Shown piece after piece: positions 12,135 to 15,343 of a stretch of 15,343 nucleotides of DNA. The position numbers were made by a program, and so were the translations under genes. Source of the stretch: Kiritimatiellia bacterium (lineage in GTDB: Bacteria > Verrucomicrobiota > Kiritimatiellia > RFP12 > UBA1067); the NCBI GenBank assembly GCA_028707675.1, contig JAQWAM010000003.1, positions 1 to 15,343 of the forward strand, read 5' to 3'. Below the pieces are notes generated by a model. It saw only the letters and a program-made list of their open reading frames with translations, was not told where the DNA came from and ran no database searches. Within the stretch, counting starts at the first letter, position 1. The number at the start of each line of letters is the position of its first letter.

Positions 12135-13937
12135 ATGTTCTTCAGAGAGAAAAGGGTCAAGCAGACGAGGCTGGTTCAACTGGTCGAGTCGCACCGGGAC
12201 ACGGAAGGCCGCCCCCGCCAGCGGATTGTCGCCTCGCTCGGGGACGCGTCGCTGCCGGAAGGCTCCGCGCGGCGCATCGCGCGCTGCGTTCAGCGACGGC
12301 TTGAGGGGCAACGGGAGTTATTCGTCGAGCAGCTCGGTGCGGGCGAGGCCGAATGGGTCGACCGGATCGTGAAGCTTGCCGACCGGACCCGCTCCTCACA
12401 GCGGGAGCGCGGGAGCGAGGCGCTCGACGGTGTGGTTGCCGAAGAAATCGAAACGGTCAACGTGGTCGAGTTCGGCCCCGGGCTGGCGGGCATGGCAGCC
12501 TGGAACGCACTGGGGCTGAGCCGTAAGCTTGCCGAGCTGGGGATGAACAAACGGGCTGTGTCTATCGCCCAGGCCATGGTGATAAACCGGCTTGTGGAAC
12601 CGTTGAGCGAGTGGGCGTTGATTGATTGGCTTGAGCGCACGGGCCTTCCCGAGTGCCTGAATGTGCGCGTGACCAAAAGCACCAAGGACCGCTTGTACAA
12701 GACAAGCGATGAACTCCTGAAACACCGCAAGGAACTTGAGAAGTATCTTCGCCGCGAGGAGGCCGAACTGTTTGGCCTGCATGGCAGCATCGTGCTCTAT
12801 GATGTGACCAACACCCATTTCGAGGGCGTCTGCGCGGCCAACCCGAAGGCCGTGCGCGGGAAGAACAAACAGAAGCGCAACGATTGCCCCCAGGTGGCCG
12901 TAGGCATGGCCTTTAACGAGCATGGCCTGGCTCTGGCTCACGAGGTGTTCGAGGGGAACATTTCCGATGCCAACACGCTGCTTCAGATCCTTGAGCGTCT
13001 TGGACGCGCCGGGGAAGGAAGCGGCAAGCCTGTGGTCATTCTCGATGCCGGGATCGCCACGGAAGCCAACCTTGCGCTGCTGAGAGAGAAAGGCTATGCC
13101 TACCTGGTCAATGTCACCCGGGGCAGCCGCACGAAATACATCGAACAATTCCGCGCGGACGACTTCGTGCCGCTGCCCGGCCGTGATGAAGACCAGCAGG
13201 TGGAGGTCAAAAGCATTGCGCACCCCGAAGCGGAGGGCGACCGTCTGGTGCTCTGCCGCAGCGGCAAACGCCGCGACAAGGAACAGGCGATGCTCTCGAA
13301 TGCCGAGAAACGCTTCCTCGCCGAGGCCGGGAAGCTCCGCCAGCGCGTGACCCTCGGGAGGCTCAGGGACAAGGACAAGATCCTCAAGGCAATCGGAAGA
13401 GTGCTTGCAAAGCATCCGCGTGTCGCCCGTTTCTACCAACTTGATTTCGCCGGCGCAGACATGACAGTTCAACGCAAGGCCTCCGCGATAGACGAGGCCT
13501 ATGAGCTGTGCGGCGACTATGTCCTGCGCACTGACCAAGCGTTCCCCGCCGATGTGCTCTGGAATCTTTACATGACGCTGCTCAAGGCCGAGGAGGGCTT
13601 CAAGATGCTCAAGGGAACGCTTGGCCTTCGCCCCAACTTCCACCAGAAGGAACACCGCGTGGACGGCCACATCTTCATCTCGGTGCTCGCCTACCACCTG
13701 CTCTGCTGGATAAACCAGAAGATCGAGGCGGCTGGCGATAACCGGACATGGCGCACCCTGCGGCGTCTTCTGCGAACGCATTGCCTGCTGACCACGCGCC
13801 TGCCCCTCGAGGACGGACGGATCATCTCAATACGGAAAGCCAGTGTGCCTGACGAGGAGCAGGCCCGAATCTACCAGATGCTTGGAATCAACTGGAGGGC
13901 GGCATACAAACCCCGGCGGACACAGATCAAAGGGTAG
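12135..13937 (+). CDS. DDE transposase, IS1634/IS4-like
   Basis: The enzyme cuts and joins the ends of the surrounding insertion sequence. From the ATG at 12135 it is 600 residues; an upstream in-frame ATG at 12096 would add 13. The start MFFREKRVKQTRLVQLVESH is typical of this family and argues for 12135. The RNase H-like catalytic core is split by a long insertion. The first Asp is in LYDVTNTHFEG (Asp223), the second in VILDAGIATEAN (Asp304), and the Glu is in LLKAEEGFKMLKGTLGLRP (Glu486 or Glu487), followed by a conserved HQKEHRVDGHIFISVLAY helix. No frameshift or stop interrupts it. The gene is richer in GC than trpS, scpA and scpB beside it, as expected of a recent arrival. A promoter lies directly before the ATG. 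Confidence 0.93.
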   Translation: MFFREKRVKQTRLVQLVESHRDTEGRPRQRIVASLGDASLPEGSARRIARCVQRRLEGQRELFVEQLGAGEAEWVDRIVKLADRTRSSQRERGSEALDGVVAEEIETVNVVEFGPGLAGMAAWNALGLSRKLAELGMNKRAVSIAQAMVINRLVEPLSEWALIDWLERTGLPECLNVRVTKSTKDRLYKTSDELLKHRKELEKYLRREEAELFGLHGSIVLYDVTNTHFEGVCAANPKAVRGKNKQKRNDCPQVAVGMAFNEHGLALAHEVFEGNISDANTLLQILERLGRAGEGSGKPVVILDAGIATEANLALLREKGYAYLVNVTRGSRTKYIEQFRADDFVPLPGRDEDQQVEVKSIAHPEAEGDRLVLCRSGKRRDKEQAMLSNAEKRFLAEAGKLRQRVTLGRLRDKDKILKAIGRVLAKHPRVARFYQLDFAGADMTVQRKASAIDEAYELCGDYVLRTDQAFPADVLWNLYMTLLKAEEGFKMLKGTLGLRPNFHQKEHRVDGHIFISVLAYHLLCWINQKIEAAGDNRTWRTLRRLLRTHCLLTTRLPLEDGRIISIRKASVPDEEQARIYQMLGINWRAAYKPRRTQIKG

Positions 13938-13942
13938 CGATC

Positions 13943-13953
13943 TTGTAGTGCCT
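13943..13953 (+). repeat. Subterminal direct repeat TTGTAGTGCCT, right copy
   Basis: This is identical to 12072-12082 and begins 5 nt after the transposase stop. Confidence 0.55.
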
Positions 13954-13972
13954 CCGGCAGCCCGGCTCTTGA

Positions 13973-15253
13973 TTATAAACGACTTATGACGCGAAATAAG
14001 AAACTTGGGTTAAGGATCTCGGCATAGCCGTCTTCACCGGCATAGGAGAACTTGAGCGCATTCGCCGCCAAGCCGTTGGCGAAGACAAACTCCTTCGTGC
14101 CCGCGCCCGCCTGATTGTCCAGCGTCTCGCCGTTGAGCGTGACGGTCAGCGTGCCCGCCCCCGTCACCTTCGCGGTGACGGTGTAATTCAAGCTTTTCGT
14201 GCCGTCCGCCGTCCACAAGGCTTCGACAGCGGCGCCGGCCGGGATCTTCACGCTCTTATCGAGAGTCTCCTCTACAGTCGGGGCCGCCGCGGTCACAGAG
14301 AACTTGAGAGATTTAGCGATATCCCGGGAATAGACCGGACGCCAGTCCGCGTCCATCGCCCCGATGTCGGGCGCGTTGTTCCAGACGCGCTGCCCGCCAT
14401 AGAAGTCCGTATCGCATGGCAGTGAGACGACGGACCAATCCGCCGCGTCGACAGCTATGCTCTGCCCGAGGACCGGCCGCCCTTCTGCATCGACCGCCAC
14501 AGCCGCGAGGTTGGTCTTGACGCATTCCTTGCAGATTTCGAGCCATTCGTTGCTGACGCCGCTTGCTATACCGGTGATGAAAACGCAGTTCGTCGCCGTC
14601 GCCGCGTTGCCGCGGGCGGCGTAACCGAGGAAAAGCGTGTTGCGCATCTTGCAGCCCGACGCGTCAGTCCAGCCGTCGAAGATAGAGCAGCCTTCTACCT
14701 CATAGCAGTAGAGGACGCCGCAGTTCGCCGCGACATGCGGGTAGTTCGCGAGATTGTCCTTCGTGATGCAGTTGTAGATTTGGCAGTCGCTCGCGGCCCC
14801 GCCGCCGTAATCGCAGAGGTTGTCGACAAAGAGGCAGTTCTTGCATTTGACCGCCATCATGCCGCCGCCGCGGTAGGCCGCGCAGTTGGTTACGAGGCAG
14901 TCCTCGGCCCAGCACTGGTTGCGGTGGGCGTCTGACGCGCTGAGCCCGCCGCCGGTCGTGTCGCTGTGACCATGGCTGGGCGTGCCGGTCGCGGCCTGTA
15001 TGATGCGGGTGAAACCGTCGCGGATCGTGAAGCCCTTGACCTTCGAGCCCGCGAGCATCCGGACGCACTTGACCGCGCCCTGTCCGCATCCTCGGACACC
15101 CCACTTCACCGGAGTGTATTGGGAAGAGTCGGACGTATCCGCCGCCTTGCCCTCGATGATCGTCTCATCGCGCGAACCGGTCGCGACGAGCGTCAGATCG
15201 TTAGTGAGCACCGCGCGCGCCGCGATCTCGTCCGCCGGGTCGTGCTTCATCAC
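13973..15253 (-). CDS. Right-handed parallel beta-helix repeat protein, C-terminally cut by the insertion sequence
   Basis: The 426-residue frame encodes a Cys- and Gly-rich beta-helix. Residues 15-80 (LTNDLTLVATGSRDETIIEG, then VKGFTIRDG) match the opening of pectate-lyase-like surface proteins. Residues 100-230 are repeats of about 20 residues with paired cysteines (CLVTNC, CKNCLFVDN, CQIYNCITKDN). Residues 290-302 (NNAPDIGAMDADW) close the helix, and a beta-rich domain of about 100 residues follows. Such proteins are usually exported adhesins or polysaccharide-active enzymes; no catalytic residues can be assigned. There is no signal peptide: the GTG start lies just after an in-frame TAG, and the frame continues open beyond it to the window edge. 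The last 12 residues, from Asn415, are read from the insertion-sequence end, so the native C-terminus is lost. It is probably a fragment of a larger, decayed gene. Confidence 0.7.
   Translation of the reverse strand: MMKHDPADEIAARAVLTNDLTLVATGSRDETIIEGKAADTSDSSQYTPVKWGVRGCGQGAVKCVRMLAGSKVKGFTIRDGFTRIIQAATGTPSHGHSDTTGGGLSASDAHRNQCWAEDCLVTNCAAYRGGGMMAVKCKNCLFVDNLCDYGGGAASDCQIYNCITKDNLANYPHVAANCGVLYCYEVEGCSIFDGWTDASGCKMRNTLFLGYAARGNAATATNCVFITGIASGVSNEWLEICKECVKTNLAAVAVDAEGRPVLGQSIAVDAADWSVVSLPCDTDFYGGQRVWNNAPDIGAMDADWRPVYSRDIAKSLKFSVTAAAPTVEETLDKSVKIPAGAAVEALWTADGTKSLNYTVTAKVTGAGTLTVTLNGETLDNQAGAGTKEFVFANGLAANALKFSYAGEDGYAEILNPSFLFRVISRL
13997..14009 (-). repeat. Right terminal inverted repeat of the insertion sequence
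   Basis: TAAGAAACTTGGG on the plus strand mirrors 11976-11988. It lies inside the reading frame of the beta-helix gene and marks where native sequence ends. Confidence 0.85.
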
Positions 15254-15259
15254 GCCCTA

Positions 15260-15343
15260 GTTGCCGGCCGCGGGAACGACGCCGCAGGTGAAGACCGGCG
15301 AGGATGCGAACGGCTCGAAATCGCCGTTGTCAGGGTCGGCGAG
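15260..15343 (-). pseudogene. Upstream part of the beta-helix gene, separated by an in-frame TAG
   Basis: On the minus strand the frame of the beta-helix gene is open from the window edge for 28 codons (including DPDNGDFEPFASSPVF) until the TAG at 15259-15257. It then continues with two codons before the next ATG. The pattern DPDNGDF...SSPVF resembles the ending of a beta-helix domain in the same kind of protein. Either this is the end of a neighbouring gene, or a single gene with tandem domains has acquired a nonsense codon. The missing signal peptide downstream favours the second reading. Confidence 0.5.

Larger units (their letters stand above)
11976..14009 (+). mobile_element. Insertion sequence of about 2.03 kb, IS1634/IS4-like
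   Basis: The element is bounded by the inverted repeats CCCAAGTTTCTTA at both ends, with two further matching T residues inward after one mismatch. It holds one full-length DDE transposase gene (12135-13937). The family is inferred from the transposase: an N-terminal FFREKR start, a YDVTNTHFEG first-Asp motif and a KAEEGFKMLKG Glu motif fit IS1634-like members of the IS4 group. The flanks (GGCTAG on the left, TTAAGG on the right) share no clear direct repeat. Both ends and the gene look intact, so it may still be active. Its left end lies 7 nt after the scpB stop, and its right end truncates a beta-helix gene. Confidence 0.88.

Noticed and set aside
12396..13781. 461-codon open frame on the minus strand inside the transposase
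   Set aside because: This is an antisense shadow caused by high GC. The plus strand carries the complete DDE transposase, and the antisense product resembles no family I know.
14700..15104. Overlapping open frames on both strands within the beta-helix gene
   Set aside because: They are GC-driven shadows. Only the reported frame shows beta-helix repeats and family-like segments.

Overview
The window looks like a chromosome segment of a Gram-negative bacterium, most likely in the PVC superphylum and possibly Kiritimatiellota or Lentisphaerota. This placement is an inference. It rests on three things: a Kdo/LPS-transport cluster joined directly to HPr kinase and PTS genes, high-GC coding sequence, and a cysteine-rich right-handed beta-helix protein of a kind common in those genomes. 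No rRNA, tRNA or CRISPR array was seen.

Left part (1-7733): after a probable gene tail at the edge, efp (elongation factor P) lies on the minus strand with a strong sigma70-type promoter. Diverging from it is one long co-oriented run: kdsB, kdsA, lptC-like, lptA-like, lptB, hpf, hprK, ptsH, ptsI. KdsA and KdsB make and activate Kdo for the LPS core. LptC, LptA and LptB belong to the machine that moves LPS to the outer membrane. Hpf hibernates ribosomes. HprK, HPr and enzyme I form a phosphorylation relay with no enzyme II gene in view. Most junctions overlap or are under 55 nt apart, so an operon is likely. The order resembles the proteobacterial lptA-lptB-rpoN-hpf-ptsN region, but rpoN and ptsN are absent and hprK is present.

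Middle part (7726-11968): a convergent minus-strand gene encodes a fusion of a calcineurin-like metallophosphoesterase and a PHP-domain phosphoesterase. This is the most unusual protein in the window. Diverging from it are trpS and then scpA-scpB, the condensin accessory subunits.

Right part (11950-15343): an intact IS1634/IS4-like insertion sequence of about 2.03 kb (11976-14009) has near-perfect 13-bp terminal inverted repeats and a full-length DDE transposase. It joins the end of scpB to the C-terminal end of a minus-strand beta-helix gene, with no evident target duplication. That gene also carries an in-frame TAG near the right edge, so it is probably a decayed fragment of a larger secreted protein.
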